The position numbers were made by a program, and so were the translations under genes. From assembly GCF_002094855.1 (NCBI RefSeq), contig NZ_ARYN01000010.1, positions 62,001-126,000 on the forward strand: a stretch of 64,000 nt of DNA, written 5' to 3'. Of this stretch, positions 50,665 to 60,397 are shown piece by piece (the first letter of the stretch is position 1; every line of letters starts with the position of its first letter). The notes beneath the pieces are model-generated. The model was not told the DNA's origin. It searched no databases and saw only the letters and a list, made by a program, of their open reading frames with translations. Source of the DNA: Zunongwangia atlantica 22II14-10F7. GTDB lineage: Bacteria > Bacteroidota > Bacteroidia > Flavobacteriales > Flavobacteriaceae.

Positions 50665-51654
50665 TTACTTTCTATTATGCTTAGTAAAATCTTTATGCTC
50701 TTTCTTCAATAAATCTTCTTTAGATAGATTATTGAAGTAGTTATAAGTGATTTTCATCCCTTCTTCCCTAGATACTTTTGGCTCCCATCCCAAAATTTCT
50801 TTAGCTCTGGTAATATCTGGTTGGCGCTGTAAAGGATCGTCTTTTGGTAAATCTTTATAAACAATTTTTTGCTTTGTACCGGTTAGCTTAATAACTTCTT
50901 CAGCAAAGTCTTTAATCGTTAATTCATCTGGATTACCAATATTTATAGGCTCTACATAATCACTAAAAAGTAACCTGTATATCCCTTCTACCTGATCGTC
51001 TACATAACAAAAAGAACGAGTTTGCAAACCATCTCCAAAAACAGTTAAATCTTCTCCTCTAAGAGCCTGACCAATAAATGCAGGTATTACTCTACCATCA
51101 TTTAATCGCATTCTTGGCCCGTAAGTATTAAAGATTCTCACAATTCTGGTTTCTAAACCGTGAAACCTATGATAGGCCATAGTTAAGGATTCCTGAAATC
51201 GCTTTGCTTCATCATAAACTCCACGTGGCCCGATAGTGCTTACATTGCCATAGTAATCTTCAGATTGCGGATGTACTAAAGGATCTCCATAAATTTCTGA
51301 AGTTGAAGCGATAAGTATTCTGGCTCCTTTTTCCTTTGCTAAACCTAAACAATGATGTGTTCCTAAAGATCCTACTTTTAAAGTTTGGATAGGAATTTTT
51401 AAATAATCGATTGGGCTGGCAGGCGATGCAAAATGAAGTATATAATCCAACTTTCCGGGGACATGAATAAACTTGGTTACATCGTGATTATAAAATTCAA
51501 AGTCTTTATTTTTAAAAAGGTGCTCTATATTACGAATATCGCCTGTAATAAGATTATCCATTCCTATCACCCTAAAGCCTTCTTTGATAAATCTATCACA
51601 CAAATGCGAACCTAAAAATCCCGCTGCTCCTGTAATTAATACAGTTTTGCCCAT
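50665..51654 (-). CDS. UDP-glucuronate decarboxylase-like NAD-dependent epimerase/dehydratase
   Basis: The 329-residue short-chain dehydrogenase has the nucleotide motif [12 protein letters not shown] (8-19), the catalytic Tyr-Lys pair in [11 protein letters not shown] and a Ser/Thr in [10 protein letters not shown]. The features [13 protein letters not shown] and [20 protein letters not shown] are diagnostic for UXS, which turns UDP-glucuronate into UDP-xylose. The GT2 gene directly downstream could use the product. Assignment to UXS is strong, exact substrate not proved. Confidence 0.88.
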   Translation of the reverse strand: MGKTVLITGAAGFLGSHLCDRFIKEGFRVIGMDNLITGDIRNIEHLFKNKDFEFYNHDVTKFIHVPGKLDYILHFASPASPIDYLKIPIQTLKVGSLGTHHCLGLAKEKGARILIASTSEIYGDPLVHPQSEDYYGNVSTIGPRGVYDEAKRFQESLTMAYHRFHGLETRIVRIFNTYGPRMRLNDGRVIPAFIGQALRGEDLTVFGDGLQTRSFCYVDDQVEGIYRLLFSDYVEPINIGNPDELTIKDFAEEVIKLTGTKQKIVYKDLPKDDPLQRQPDITRAKEILGWEPKVSREEGMKITYNYFNNLSKEDLLKKEHKDFTKHNRK

Positions 51655-51724
51655 TTAAATATTATTAATCGATTTTAAAAAAATCATTTAGAAAACATCT
51701 AATCTTAAATTTACTACAAGAACT

Positions 51725-53410
51725 TTAAGAATTAAAGATTTGCTCCAGTATTTTTTCAGTAATTAAATAAGTTGGTTTTACACCTGTAGTTCCTAAACCT
51801 CCTGAAGCTAAAGTACTTCCGGTTTCTAATGGATTATCTGAGGCATAATAAGCATATCGTACCTGCACATCTTCTGCAATACTCTTTCGTAGCTTACTAG
51901 CCGCCTGAATTGCTTTTTGATAGTGCGCTCCTTCCATTTCCAAACCACTTACATTCCACGTAGAATCATGGAAAAACTTAAGAATATCACGGTTTTGTAA
52001 GGAAGTTCCCAAAACGGTGATCATACTACCATCAACTACTTTTATACCGTGCCCTTCAAGATCATCTTTGGTAAGTTCATTTTTAAAAGGATAATTATCT
52101 GCTGTTCCTTCAAAAATATGTGCGGAAGGGATCATAATATCTCCTTTTCCTCCTTCTAAAATACCGGCTTTCCCCATAATAGAAACCGATTTCACATTCA
52201 TTTTAATCTCTTCCTCGTCAATAATATATGGTTTTAGAAGCTCGTCCATTGTTTCGTAAGCCTGCTCTCCAAAAGCATAATCCATCACGATTATTACTGG
52301 CTTTTCTTCTTCCTTTAGAGATTTGAATTCTTTATTTCTGAAGCCTTCTTCTAACTTAGCCGTATCAAAAACCTGAACATCGATATTGGTTCCACTGGAA
52401 TCTTCTATAAACTTCATTCCTCCTGAAAGCGCTAATTTTGAAACCTTTTGGCGAACCTGCCCGTTTGAAGAATCACTTAGCATTTCGTAAACCTGAAGAA
52501 TATCTTTCTTTTTAATTTCAGCCTTTAAAGCTAATGGCGCGTATAATGTGTTCATCACACTATGCATATTAGCACTAATAATATGGATTGGGCGTTGCAA
52601 TAACTCTTCTTCTACCAGATATTTTTTAATCTTATCTGCCCAAACTTCTCCATGAATATGGTGCCCTAAACGCTCTCTAAGAATCGGACTAAAAGTGATG
52701 ATCCTCTTATCATTATTAACCGTTTCTTCAATCGCAAGTTTTCCCATCCAGTAAATGATATGCAAAAACTGCTCTGGATTACCAGGAGTAGAAAACTTAG
52801 GATAAATGGTAGAAACTTCGTAAAAAGTACGGCCTAAAATATTGGCTGTGTGCGTTAACGCAACTTCACGCTCAGATTTATCGATTTCTTTATCAGAAAG
52901 TACTACAGCTTCCAGTTTTTTCCAGTCTCTGTTTACACTTCCATCCTCGTCGATCACTACTCGTCTCATAATCTTATGAGATTCGATAAAAAGGAAGGTT
53001 AAATGCGTAAGAATATCATAGATTTCAGATCGTCCTCTGGTAATCTCGATATTCATTTGTTCTTCGTCTATTCTGTAACAGTTTCTACGACGTTTTGGAG
53101 GAACAATGGGCTGAAAATGCGAATCACCATAGCCTTCGTCACTGGTTAGATTGATATAACGACATTGTTCTATCCCAATAGGAAGACGCTCTAAAACATA
53201 CAATAACCCGCTAAGCTCGGCTTTATCCTCAGCAACAGATCCATAAATTTCTGGTCTTAATGCCAATAATCCTTCTCTTAAAGTTTCTCCAGAAACACCC
53301 ATTGGTTTGTAAAAACCTCTGTTAAAAAGGTGTCTCATGGTAATATACATACGTTCTATCGCATTGGTACTTTCCTGCGCTCTCGTTCTTCCTTCTGTTT
53401 TCAACTTCAA
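51725..53410 (-). CDS. large conserved flavobacterial protein, DUF6909-like, with nucleosidase-like tail motif
   Basis: The 561-residue cytoplasmic protein has two parts: an N-terminal helical region with HLFNRGFYKPMGVSGETLRE and KRRRNCYRIDEEQMNIEITR, and a C-terminal alpha/beta region (about 360-561) with PVIIVMDYAFGEQAYETMDE and SGLEMEGAHYQKAIQAASKL. LEMEGAHY resembles the EMEGAA ribose-binding motif of nucleoside phosphorylases and MTA/SAH nucleosidases. No function is known to me. The start is TTG at 53410 (or TTG codon 3); no ATG fits. It follows GH3 after five bases. Confidence 0.72.
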   Translation of the reverse strand: MKLKTEGRTRAQESTNAIERMYITMRHLFNRGFYKPMGVSGETLREGLLALRPEIYGSVAEDKAELSGLLYVLERLPIGIEQCRYINLTSDEGYGDSHFQPIVPPKRRRNCYRIDEEQMNIEITRGRSEIYDILTHLTFLFIESHKIMRRVVIDEDGSVNRDWKKLEAVVLSDKEIDKSEREVALTHTANILGRTFYEVSTIYPKFSTPGNPEQFLHIIYWMGKLAIEETVNNDKRIITFSPILRERLGHHIHGEVWADKIKKYLVEEELLQRPIHIISANMHSVMNTLYAPLALKAEIKKKDILQVYEMLSDSSNGQVRQKVSKLALSGGMKFIEDSSGTNIDVQVFDTAKLEEGFRNKEFKSLKEEEKPVIIVMDYAFGEQAYETMDELLKPYIIDEEEIKMNVKSVSIMGKAGILEGGKGDIMIPSAHIFEGTADNYPFKNELTKDDLEGHGIKVVDGSMITVLGTSLQNRDILKFFHDSTWNVSGLEMEGAHYQKAIQAASKLRKSIAEDVQVRYAYYASDNPLETGSTLASGGLGTTGVKPTYLITEKILEQIFNS

Positions 53411-53415
53411 ATTGT

Positions 53416-54915
53416 TTATTTTTTTATTAATGCTTCTAAAGCATCTGCAATTTTACGATCGTTCGATAATCTTGGCAATTTATTTTGTCCGCCCAACTTG
53501 CCAATCGATTTCATATACGCCTGAAATCCGTCTTTTGGAACTTTGGTGATTTTTACCGGTTGCAAAATATTTCCTTCAATTAAATCGAAATAATAGGAGT
53601 TTTGCTGCTGAAGTGATTTATCCAGAATATTCCTGAAATTCGATAAATTTTCGGGTTCTTTTTCAAACTCTATAAACCACTCGTGATATGGTAATTCTTC
53701 TGCGGAAGGATTTACCTGTGGTGCAACCGTAAATTCGTTAATTCTGGCTCCTGTTTTTTCAGAAGCAACCTGCATGGCTTCCTCTACTTCTTTGGCAATA
53801 ACATGCTCCCCAAACGCTGAAATATAATGCTTAATCCTTCCCGAAACCATCACCCGATAAGGCTTTAAACTGGTAAACTGAATGGTATCGCCAACATTAT
53901 ACGCCCAAAGTCCTGCGGTAGTACTAATAATCATTACATAATTTACGCCAAGCTCTACCTCAGCAATCGTTATTCGTTTTGGATCTTCATCAAAAAAAGA
54001 TTCGGCCTTAATAAACTCGTAAAAAATACCGCTATTTAGCTGAAGTAACATACCCTTTGCTTTCTGACTATCCTGAAAAGCAAAAAAACCTTCTGAAGCG
54101 GGATATAATTCGATGCTATCTACTTTACGACCAATAAGATTCTCAAATTTAGAGCGATAGGGTTCGTAGTTTACTCCGCCATAAATAAACAGGTCGAAAT
54201 TCTTAAAAATATCACCTACTTTTTTCCCGGTTTTGCGCTTTAATTTTTCAAAATACATTTGCACCCAACTTGGTATTCCGCTTATCACGGTCATATTCAA
54301 ATCTCGGGTTTCCTCTACAATTGCGTCAACTTTAGTTTCCCAATCTTCGATACAATTGGTTTCCCAACTTGGCATTCTGTTCTTTTGAAGATATCCAGGT
54401 ACATAATGTGCTACGATACCCGACAATCGTCCTAATTTTACTCCGTTTTTCTCAGTAAGCTCTGGACTTCCCTGTAAAAAGATCATTTTACCATCTACAA
54501 ACTTTGCATTTCCGGTTTCAGCAATATAACAAAGAATCGCATTTCGTGCCGCTTCAATATGCGTAGGCATACTTTCTTTGGTAATTGGGATATATTTTGC
54601 GCCACTGGTAGTTCCCGATGTTTTCGCATAATACAAAGGTTTTCCCGGCCACAGAATATCTTCTTCCCCGGCTACCATCTTATCTACGTAATTACGAAGC
54701 GCTTCGTAGTCTCTTACCGGTACATTTTGGACAAAATCGGCATGCGTTTTTATAGCACCAAAATTATGATCTTTTCCAAAATTGGTGATTTTAGCCTTAG
54801 AAATTAATTGATCAAAGATTTTCTGCTGCGCTTCAATAGGATTTGAAGCCCAGCTATCAATTTTCTTTCTAATGGTTTTAGCGAATATTTTAGCTGCAAA
54901 AGATTTTAAAGACAT
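53416..54915 (-). CDS. GH3-family acyl-adenylate-forming protein
   Basis: The 499-residue protein belongs to the GH3 family, known in plants for joining amino acids to auxin and jasmonate. It has the adenylation motif KTSGTTSGAKYIPI (about 108-121), ELYPASEGFFAF and the TTAGLWAYNVGD segment with the family's conserved Asp. The C-terminal domain carries FGEHVIAKEVEEAM. Bacterial GH3 substrates are unknown. It lies between an M23 peptidase gene (three bases) and the DUF6909-like gene. Confidence 0.88.
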   Translation of the reverse strand: MSLKSFAAKIFAKTIRKKIDSWASNPIEAQQKIFDQLISKAKITNFGKDHNFGAIKTHADFVQNVPVRDYEALRNYVDKMVAGEEDILWPGKPLYYAKTSGTTSGAKYIPITKESMPTHIEAARNAILCYIAETGNAKFVDGKMIFLQGSPELTEKNGVKLGRLSGIVAHYVPGYLQKNRMPSWETNCIEDWETKVDAIVEETRDLNMTVISGIPSWVQMYFEKLKRKTGKKVGDIFKNFDLFIYGGVNYEPYRSKFENLIGRKVDSIELYPASEGFFAFQDSQKAKGMLLQLNSGIFYEFIKAESFFDEDPKRITIAEVELGVNYVMIISTTAGLWAYNVGDTIQFTSLKPYRVMVSGRIKHYISAFGEHVIAKEVEEAMQVASEKTGARINEFTVAPQVNPSAEELPYHEWFIEFEKEPENLSNFRNILDKSLQQQNSYYFDLIEGNILQPVKITKVPKDGFQAYMKSIGKLGGQNKLPRLSNDRKIADALEALIKK

Positions 54916-54918
54916 AGA

Positions 54919-55788
54919 CTATTCAAAATCAATATAATCGGTTGGGTTTACAGGGTTTCCTTCGTTCCACAATTCAAAATGTAAATGTGGTCCAGTGGTG
55001 TATTCTCCAGTATTTCCAGCAGTCGCCACCACTTCGCCAGCTTTTACAAAATCTCCCTGCTCTTTAGTTAATGAGGCGTTGTGCTTATATACAGAAATTA
55101 ATCCGTAATCATGTTTTACGATAATTACATAACCGGTTTCTGTGGTCCATTCAGCAAAAATAACACGTCCATCTGCAACAGATTTTACGGGTGAATTCTT
55201 AGGAATTACCACATCTACCGCATAATGCTTTTCTTCAGCATCATATCCCTCTGTAATCGTTCCTTTTACCGGCGGAAATAAAGAAAAATCGATATTATCT
55301 GTAGCGCCCGGCAAAATGTTATACTTATCCTCTAAGGCAACTTCTTCTCTTAGTAAACTATCAGCTCTAGAAGGTGGAATCACCTCAACTTCCAGATTAT
55401 CCTGAGAGAATTTAGCAATAGAATCACGGTTTAAATCAGAAGTTTGTAAATCTCCAGACAAAACTCCCTTTATAGATCCTAAAAACTGATTATTAAGCTT
55501 TAAAACATTTTGTAAAGAATCTGTTTTATATGCTAATTGTGCGGCTTCTTCTTTTAATTGCGGCGAAGAATATCCAGGAATATATTCTCTTAATGGTGTA
55601 AAAGCGATAATAAAAGTAGTTGCTGCTACTAATAAAATAGCACTTGTAGTTACCAGAACAAATACATTTAAACGGGTTAATTTTAATGAATATCTCTCTT
55701 CAAAAGTATCCTCATTTAAAATTACCATTCGGTATTTATGAAGAAGTTTTCTGGTAAATTTTTTCTTATTTTTTTTCTTTTTCGACAT
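54919..55788 (-). CDS. membrane-anchored M23 metallopeptidase
   Basis: The 289-residue protein has a basic cytoplasmic start, one membrane helix (about 43-65), a spacer, and an M23/LytM domain (about 170-289). The catalytic residues are present: His and Asp in HYAVDVVIP and the HxH pair in GPHLHFELW. It probably cuts peptidoglycan cross-links. Flavobacterial homologues lie beside tatA and GH3-type genes. A consensus box TATCTTTG is on the minus strand at 55812-55805, just before the start. Confidence 0.88.
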   Translation of the reverse strand: MSKKKKNKKKFTRKLLHKYRMVILNEDTFEERYSLKLTRLNVFVLVTTSAILLVAATTFIIAFTPLREYIPGYSSPQLKEEAAQLAYKTDSLQNVLKLNNQFLGSIKGVLSGDLQTSDLNRDSIAKFSQDNLEVEVIPPSRADSLLREEVALEDKYNILPGATDNIDFSLFPPVKGTITEGYDAEEKHYAVDVVIPKNSPVKSVADGRVIFAEWTTETGYVIIVKHDYGLISVYKHNASLTKEQGDFVKAGEVVATAGNTGEYTTGPHLHFELWNEGNPVNPTDYIDFE

Positions 55789-56064
55789 ACATAAAAACCT
55801 TAAACAAAGATACTGGAAAAATTATGCTTACCGCCCGGTTTTAATCGATAATCTAAATTTGCACATTTTGTAACTTAATTCTAGGGAAATTACTATTATT
55901 TTAAAATTAATAATAGGCTTATATTCTGGTAATCCTTCCTAAAAATTCACATTAGCAATTAAAGCTGGTAATAGCATTATAATTAACAAATTGCATATAT
56001 TTTGCCCTTATTAACGTATATATTGGTTTATTCTTGTTAAGTTTGTAATTATAAATATCGAGTT
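55789..56064. other. divergent regulatory region between the M23 peptidase and tatA genes
   Basis: The only clear signal in these 276 bases is the -7 box TATCTTTG (minus, 55812-55805) for the M23 gene. The tatA side is AT-rich without a convincing TTTG/TAnnTTTG pair. No hairpin, repeat or open frame stands out. Confidence 0.5.
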
Positions 56065-56277
56065 ATGAATGCATTTATGTTACCATTGGCTATAGGAGCA
56101 CCACAGATTGTACTTATTGTAATCGTGGTTTTACTAATATTTGGAGGTCGAAAAATTCCTGAATTGATGAGAGGATTAGGAAGCGGAATTAAGGAGTTTA
56201 AAGATGCATCTAAGGATGATGATGATACTACTAAAAGTTCAGCTTCAGATGCTAAAAAAGTTGAAGACACCAAGTAG
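56065..56277 (+). CDS. tatA: twin-arginine translocase subunit TatA/E
   Basis: The 70-residue protein has one N-terminal membrane helix (about 11-27, [20 protein letters not shown]) followed by the amphipathic helix [19 protein letters not shown], both diagnostic; the FGGRKIPEL hinge is intact. It forms the channel-like part of the pathway that exports folded proteins. tatC is not in this window. A terminator follows the stop codon. Confidence 0.95.
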   Translation: MNAFMLPLAIGAPQIVLIVIVVLLIFGGRKIPELMRGLGSGIKEFKDASKDDDDTTKSSASDAKKVEDTK

Positions 56278-56294
56278 TTCTAAAAAATAGTATT

Positions 56295-56331
56295 AAAAAA
56301 TCCCATTCTTAATCGAATGGGATTTTTTTTA
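56295..56331 (+). terminator. tatA terminator
   Basis: AAAAAATCCCATTC (56295-56308) pairs with GAATGGGATTTTTT (56315-56328) around a six-base loop, followed by more T. It also lies before the convergent DUF4837 gene. Confidence 0.9.
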
Positions 56332-56354
56332 TCTTTATCTATATTGAAATTCGA

Positions 56355-57338
56355 CTATTTTGAAGCAAATTTTAAAGTTTTTAAGATCGCATCTAACTCA
56401 AATACATGATCTCTTTTGCTGCTTGCTGGTCTAAAAATAAATCCTTCAGCAATTATATATCTGTTATTTTCTTCGTCTTTAATAGCGTAGTTTACAAAAG
56501 GCCCTGCCATATATGCATTATTAACTTCCCATGTTCCGCGAGTTTCATAAGCAAAATGTCCATCTATTTTGGTCTCAAATAAGTAAGGCGCGTAAGCTTC
56601 TTCAGTAATCATATAACTTCCTTCTACTGGGCCAGGGATATATTTTTCACCAATACTATCTCGCATTTTCACAATGTTAGCAATGACGCTCGAATCGTTA
56701 TCTATTGTTTTTAGTGGTACTTCATATACCAGTATTTCCATTAAACCCTTAGGAATCTCTTTTCTTATCCATATAAAATTATCTTCCTGGGCAGCATAAC
56801 GATAAGCTGTTGGAAACTTCATAGATACGCCAAAAGTTTCTTCCAACTCTTCATCAGATTTTGGTGATTTACCAATTCTGCGCTGCTTTTCTTTAATTTC
56901 AGTAGCTTTTAAAACATCAATAATACTATCTGAAGAAGCATTAATTCTATCTATTATTTGCTGCTGATTTTGGCCGGTAATAACAATCCCTGTTTGCGGT
57001 GTAGCAAATTGATCTCTAATAATAGCAAGACTATCATTTCCTTTTTCAACTTTTAAAAATATACGGCTACGGCGCACAAAACCAGAAAAGGTTTCAGGCG
57101 GAATCTGACTTAAACTGAATAAAGGTTCTTCTTGTGGTAAACCTTCTACCGGCGCAGCAAGATTATCTCTTAAGGCATCACCTACCTGCCCTTCCCAAAG
57201 ACCATTATCCATTACCACAGAAAGTTGATTGATATTCCCAGAAGAATCTGCTAAAATAAGTTTGGCCGGCTTATCAGATTTATCTTTACAGGAAACTATT
57301 ATTAGAAACGAAAGCGCAAGAAATACTAATTTTTTCAT
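56355..57338 (-). CDS. DUF4837 lipoprotein
   Basis: The 327-residue protein has a lipoprotein signal peptide with Cys17 (IIVSCKDKSDKP) and the family's landmarks VVMDNGLWEGQVGDALRDNL and KFPTAYRYAAQEDNFIWIRK. The residues after Cys17 are mixed, K-D-K, so surface export is not predicted. DUF4837 genes usually precede or follow lytic transglycosylases in Flavobacteriaceae, and here the LysM transglycosylase is 30 bases away. Function unknown. Confidence 0.85.
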   Translation of the reverse strand: MKKLVFLALSFLIIVSCKDKSDKPAKLILADSSGNINQLSVVMDNGLWEGQVGDALRDNLAAPVEGLPQEEPLFSLSQIPPETFSGFVRRSRIFLKVEKGNDSLAIIRDQFATPQTGIVITGQNQQQIIDRINASSDSIIDVLKATEIKEKQRRIGKSPKSDEELEETFGVSMKFPTAYRYAAQEDNFIWIRKEIPKGLMEILVYEVPLKTIDNDSSVIANIVKMRDSIGEKYIPGPVEGSYMITEEAYAPYLFETKIDGHFAYETRGTWEVNNAYMAGPFVNYAIKDEENNRYIIAEGFIFRPASSKRDHVFELDAILKTLKFASK

Positions 57339-57367
57339 TTTATTAGTTTTGAATTTAAGTTTGGTTA

Positions 57368-58966
57368 TTAGCCTTTAGACACCTTAATTTTCATTCCTGG
57401 TTTAAGGCGTGTACTGCTCATATCATTCCATGCCCTCAAATTCTGTACCGTAACGCCAGGAAACTTTTTAGAAATACTCCATAATGAATCTCCCTGCTGT
57501 ACTGTATATAGTTTTGTATTTCCTTTTGTGGTAGTTTTTGCACTACTGAAAGCCGTAGCACTTTGCGTGTTAGATACTGGTTTTCTGGGATATATCGTTA
57601 AGTATTGCCCTACTCTAATATTATTTCCTCTTAAATTATTCCAGCGTTTTATGCTGCTTACACCTACGCCATATTTTTCTGCAATTCTTCCCAAATAATC
57701 TCCGCTTCTTACTCTATATCTAATTCGATCTTCGGTTTCAACGTACTTTGGTAAAGGTTCTTCCCTGTTTGCGATCTCCTGTTCAGCGTATTGATAAATA
57801 GCAGATTCATTATTTACAAAAGCTCCTGTTTTTGTTCTTGGTAATCTAACCACATAATTTTTATCCTCTACAAACGGGATAATATCTAATTTATAACTTG
57901 GGTTTAAAAATTGAAGTAATTCTTTATTAGTACCTGTAACTTTAGCAATATGATCGAAGGTAAGCAATTCCTTAACCTGAATAGTATCGGTTTGAAAATA
58001 AGGAATCTCTGGTCTTTTAGGCTGAAAGTTATGCTCATCTGCATATTCAAAAATATACAAGGTGGCTAAAAAAGCTGGAACATATCCCGCAGTTTCTCTT
58101 GGTAAATAGCGTCGCATACTCCAATAATCTGTAGAACCACCACTTCTTCTTATTGCTTTTGAAACATTACCAGGACCAGAATTATACGATGCCAGTACCA
58201 AATCCCAATCTCCAAAAACTTTATAAAGTGTAGAAAGATATTTTGCAGCAGCTTCAGTAGCTTTTACAGGATCCATACGCTCGTCGACATAACTACTCAC
58301 GTTAAGATCGTGCATTTTACCCGTAGTAAACATAAATTGCCATAATCCGGTAGCGCCAACTCTGGATTTTGCTCTTGGATTTAAAGCAGATTCTACAATG
58401 GCGAGATATTTTATTTCTAGCGGAATATCATATTTATCTAATTCCTGCTCGAACATTGGGAAGTAATAATCACTTAGCGCCATTAAACGTTCCATAGCCT
58501 GCTTATTGCGTTTTAAATACATTTTAATAACGCTTTCCAAACTTGGATTATATTCGATATTAAAAGGTGTCCTGGCATTTAATCTGGCCAGTCTGGCTTT
58601 TAAAGTATCTGTAGGTAATTCATCAAAAACCACTTCATCATAATCCTGCTCTGCTATGGATTTTTGAATGGTTTCGTATAGATCTGAATTGGTAAGTTCT
58701 GCTCGCCAAACCGAATCTATTCTGGCGGCGTGTGGCATATCTATTAGACAAACTTTAGAAGAATCTCTAATTACAGCAGATATTGGAAGTTTATCTTTAA
58801 ACTCAGGATCGGGATCTGCAAGTATGATTTCTGTACTATCTACTTTTTGAAAAATCTGAACTCTAAAATTAGCTTTTTCGACCTGTTTTTTAGATTTTTC
58901 TTTCTCCTGGGCACTTACAGCAAACACTGCAAATAATCCCAGTAATAAACATACCTGCTTCTTCAT
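57368..58966 (-). CDS. mltD: lytic transglycosylase with two LysM domains (MltD-like)
   Basis: The 532-residue periplasmic enzyme has a signal peptide (about 1-20) and an SLT/GH23 domain around residues 170-310. The catalytic Glu is in VESALNPRAKSRVGATGLWQ and AAKYLSTLYKVFGDWDLVLA, then SYNSGPGNVSKAI, complete the domain. Two C-terminal LysM repeats (YRVRSGDYLGRIAEKYGVGV and YTVQQGDSLWSISKKFPGVT) bind peptidoglycan. It cuts glycan strands with formation of 1,6-anhydro ends. The lipobox of E. coli MltD is absent, so it is probably soluble. Confidence 0.9.
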   Translation of the reverse strand: MKKQVCLLLGLFAVFAVSAQEKEKSKKQVEKANFRVQIFQKVDSTEIILADPDPEFKDKLPISAVIRDSSKVCLIDMPHAARIDSVWRAELTNSDLYETIQKSIAEQDYDEVVFDELPTDTLKARLARLNARTPFNIEYNPSLESVIKMYLKRNKQAMERLMALSDYYFPMFEQELDKYDIPLEIKYLAIVESALNPRAKSRVGATGLWQFMFTTGKMHDLNVSSYVDERMDPVKATEAAAKYLSTLYKVFGDWDLVLASYNSGPGNVSKAIRRSGGSTDYWSMRRYLPRETAGYVPAFLATLYIFEYADEHNFQPKRPEIPYFQTDTIQVKELLTFDHIAKVTGTNKELLQFLNPSYKLDIIPFVEDKNYVVRLPRTKTGAFVNNESAIYQYAEQEIANREEPLPKYVETEDRIRYRVRSGDYLGRIAEKYGVGVSSIKRWNNLRGNNIRVGQYLTIYPRKPVSNTQSATAFSSAKTTTKGNTKLYTVQQGDSLWSISKKFPGVTVQNLRAWNDMSSTRLKPGMKIKVSKG

Positions 58967-59043
58967 ATCTCTTTTAGAACCTGTTTACCTACTATTTTAG
59001 GATTTAAATTAATGTTTGAAAATTTTTAATCTTGATTTCTAAC

Positions 59044-59076
59044 TAAGAACCTCGAAAGTTCGTTTCGAGGTTCTTA
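59044..59076 (-). terminator. strong hairpin after pgk (weak T run)
   Basis: A perfect 14-base stem (TAAGAACCTCGAAA with its complement) encloses a five-base loop. It lies 68 bases past the pgk stop. The T tract that follows on the minus strand is interrupted, so it may stabilise the 3' end rather than terminate. Confidence 0.6.
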
Positions 59077-59143
59077 AAATTAGTTAAAATTTTGATCAAA
59101 AAGTATACCTTATTTTATCGAAAATTGGTATTTCGATAAAGGT

Positions 59144-60328
59144 TTATTCGCTAATCGCTGCGATACCCGGTAAAGATTTACCTTCAAGCATTTCTAGCAT
59201 TGCTCCACCTCCGGTAGAAACATAACTAACTTTATCATCAAAGCCAAATTGTTTTACAGCTGCTACAGAGTCTCCTCCTCCAACTAAAGAGAAAGCTCCA
59301 TTTTTAGTAGCTTCAGCAATCGCTTTACCAAGCTCGATTGTTCCTTTAGCAAAAGTTTCCATTTCAAATACTCCTAACGGGCCATTCCAAAGGATTATTT
59401 TAGAATCTGCGATTACTTTTTCAAAATTCTTTAAAGTTTCAGGACCTACATCTAATCCCATCCATCCATCAGGAATACTATCCACAGATTCTACTTGAGT
59501 GCTAGCCTGATCTGAAAAACTATCTGCAATTATAGAATCTACAGGAAGATGTACCTGCACTCCTTTTTCTTTGGCTTTCTTTAAAATTTCTAGAGCTAAT
59601 TCCTGCTTATCTTCTTCAACAAGAGAATTTCCTATTTTTCCTCCCTGTGCTTTGATAAAAGTATAAGTCATACCACCACCAATAATTAGGTGATCTACAG
59701 CATCAAGAATGTTTTCTATAACTGTAATTTTTGAAGAAACCTTTGCTCCTCCTAAAACTGCAGTTACCGGTTTTTCTGTACTATTTAATACTTTATCTAA
59801 ACTTTTAATCTCTTTTGCTAATAAATAACCAAAGCATTTATCTTCAAAAAATTGAGCTACAATTGTAGTAGAGGCATGTGCTCTATGCGCAGTACCAAAG
59901 GCATCATTCACATAAATATCTCCAAGTTCTGAAAGTTGCTTCGCAAAAGCTTCGTCTCCGGCAGTTTCTTCATCGTGAAAACGTAAATTTTCAAGTAAAA
60001 GAATTTCTCCAGATTCTAATTCATCTGCAGCCTTTTTAACATCTGCCCCTACGCAGTCTTCAACAAATTTTGGCTCGACACCAATAACTTCAGAAACTTT
60101 ACTAACGATGTTTTTTAAAGAGAATTTTGCTTCATTTCCTTTTGGTCTTCCTAAATGTGACATTAAAACAACGCTACCACCATCTTCTAAAATCTTAACT
60201 ATGGTTGGTTTAGCAGCTTCAATACGGTTAGCATCGGTTACCTTAAGGTCTTCGTTAAGCGGTACATTAAAATCTACACGAATTAAAGCTTGTTTATCTT
60301 TAAAATTAAAATAGTCTACTGTTTTCAT
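59144..60328 (-). CDS. pgk: phosphoglycerate kinase
   Basis: Pgk makes ATP and 3-phosphoglycerate in glycolysis. The 394-residue protein has the start [20 protein letters not shown] (about 18-37), [31 protein letters not shown] and the C-terminal [17 protein letters not shown] with [13 protein letters not shown]. Length and motifs are standard. A consensus box TATATTTG lies on the minus strand at 60351-60344, 15 bases before the ATG. Confidence 0.97.
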   Translation of the reverse strand: MKTVDYFNFKDKQALIRVDFNVPLNEDLKVTDANRIEAAKPTIVKILEDGGSVVLMSHLGRPKGNEAKFSLKNIVSKVSEVIGVEPKFVEDCVGADVKKAADELESGEILLLENLRFHDEETAGDEAFAKQLSELGDIYVNDAFGTAHRAHASTTIVAQFFEDKCFGYLLAKEIKSLDKVLNSTEKPVTAVLGGAKVSSKITVIENILDAVDHLIIGGGMTYTFIKAQGGKIGNSLVEEDKQELALEILKKAKEKGVQVHLPVDSIIADSFSDQASTQVESVDSIPDGWMGLDVGPETLKNFEKVIADSKIILWNGPLGVFEMETFAKGTIELGKAIAEATKNGAFSLVGGGDSVAAVKQFGFDDKVSYVSTGGGAMLEMLEGKSLPGIAAISE

Positions 60329-60343
60329 AATTTCGGTTTATTA

Positions 60344-60394
60344 CAAATATAATTTTTTCCGAAGATATAAAACCGCATATAAGCTTTATATTTG
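60344..60394. promoter_or_regulatory. divergent -7 boxes of pgk (minus) and holB (plus)
   Basis: TATATTTG is found on the minus strand at 60351-60344 for pgk and on the plus strand at 60387-60394 for holB, both exact TAnnTTTG. The holB box ends three bases before its ATG at 60398, so the holB message may be leaderless. Confidence 0.55.
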
Positions 60395-60397
60395 CTC

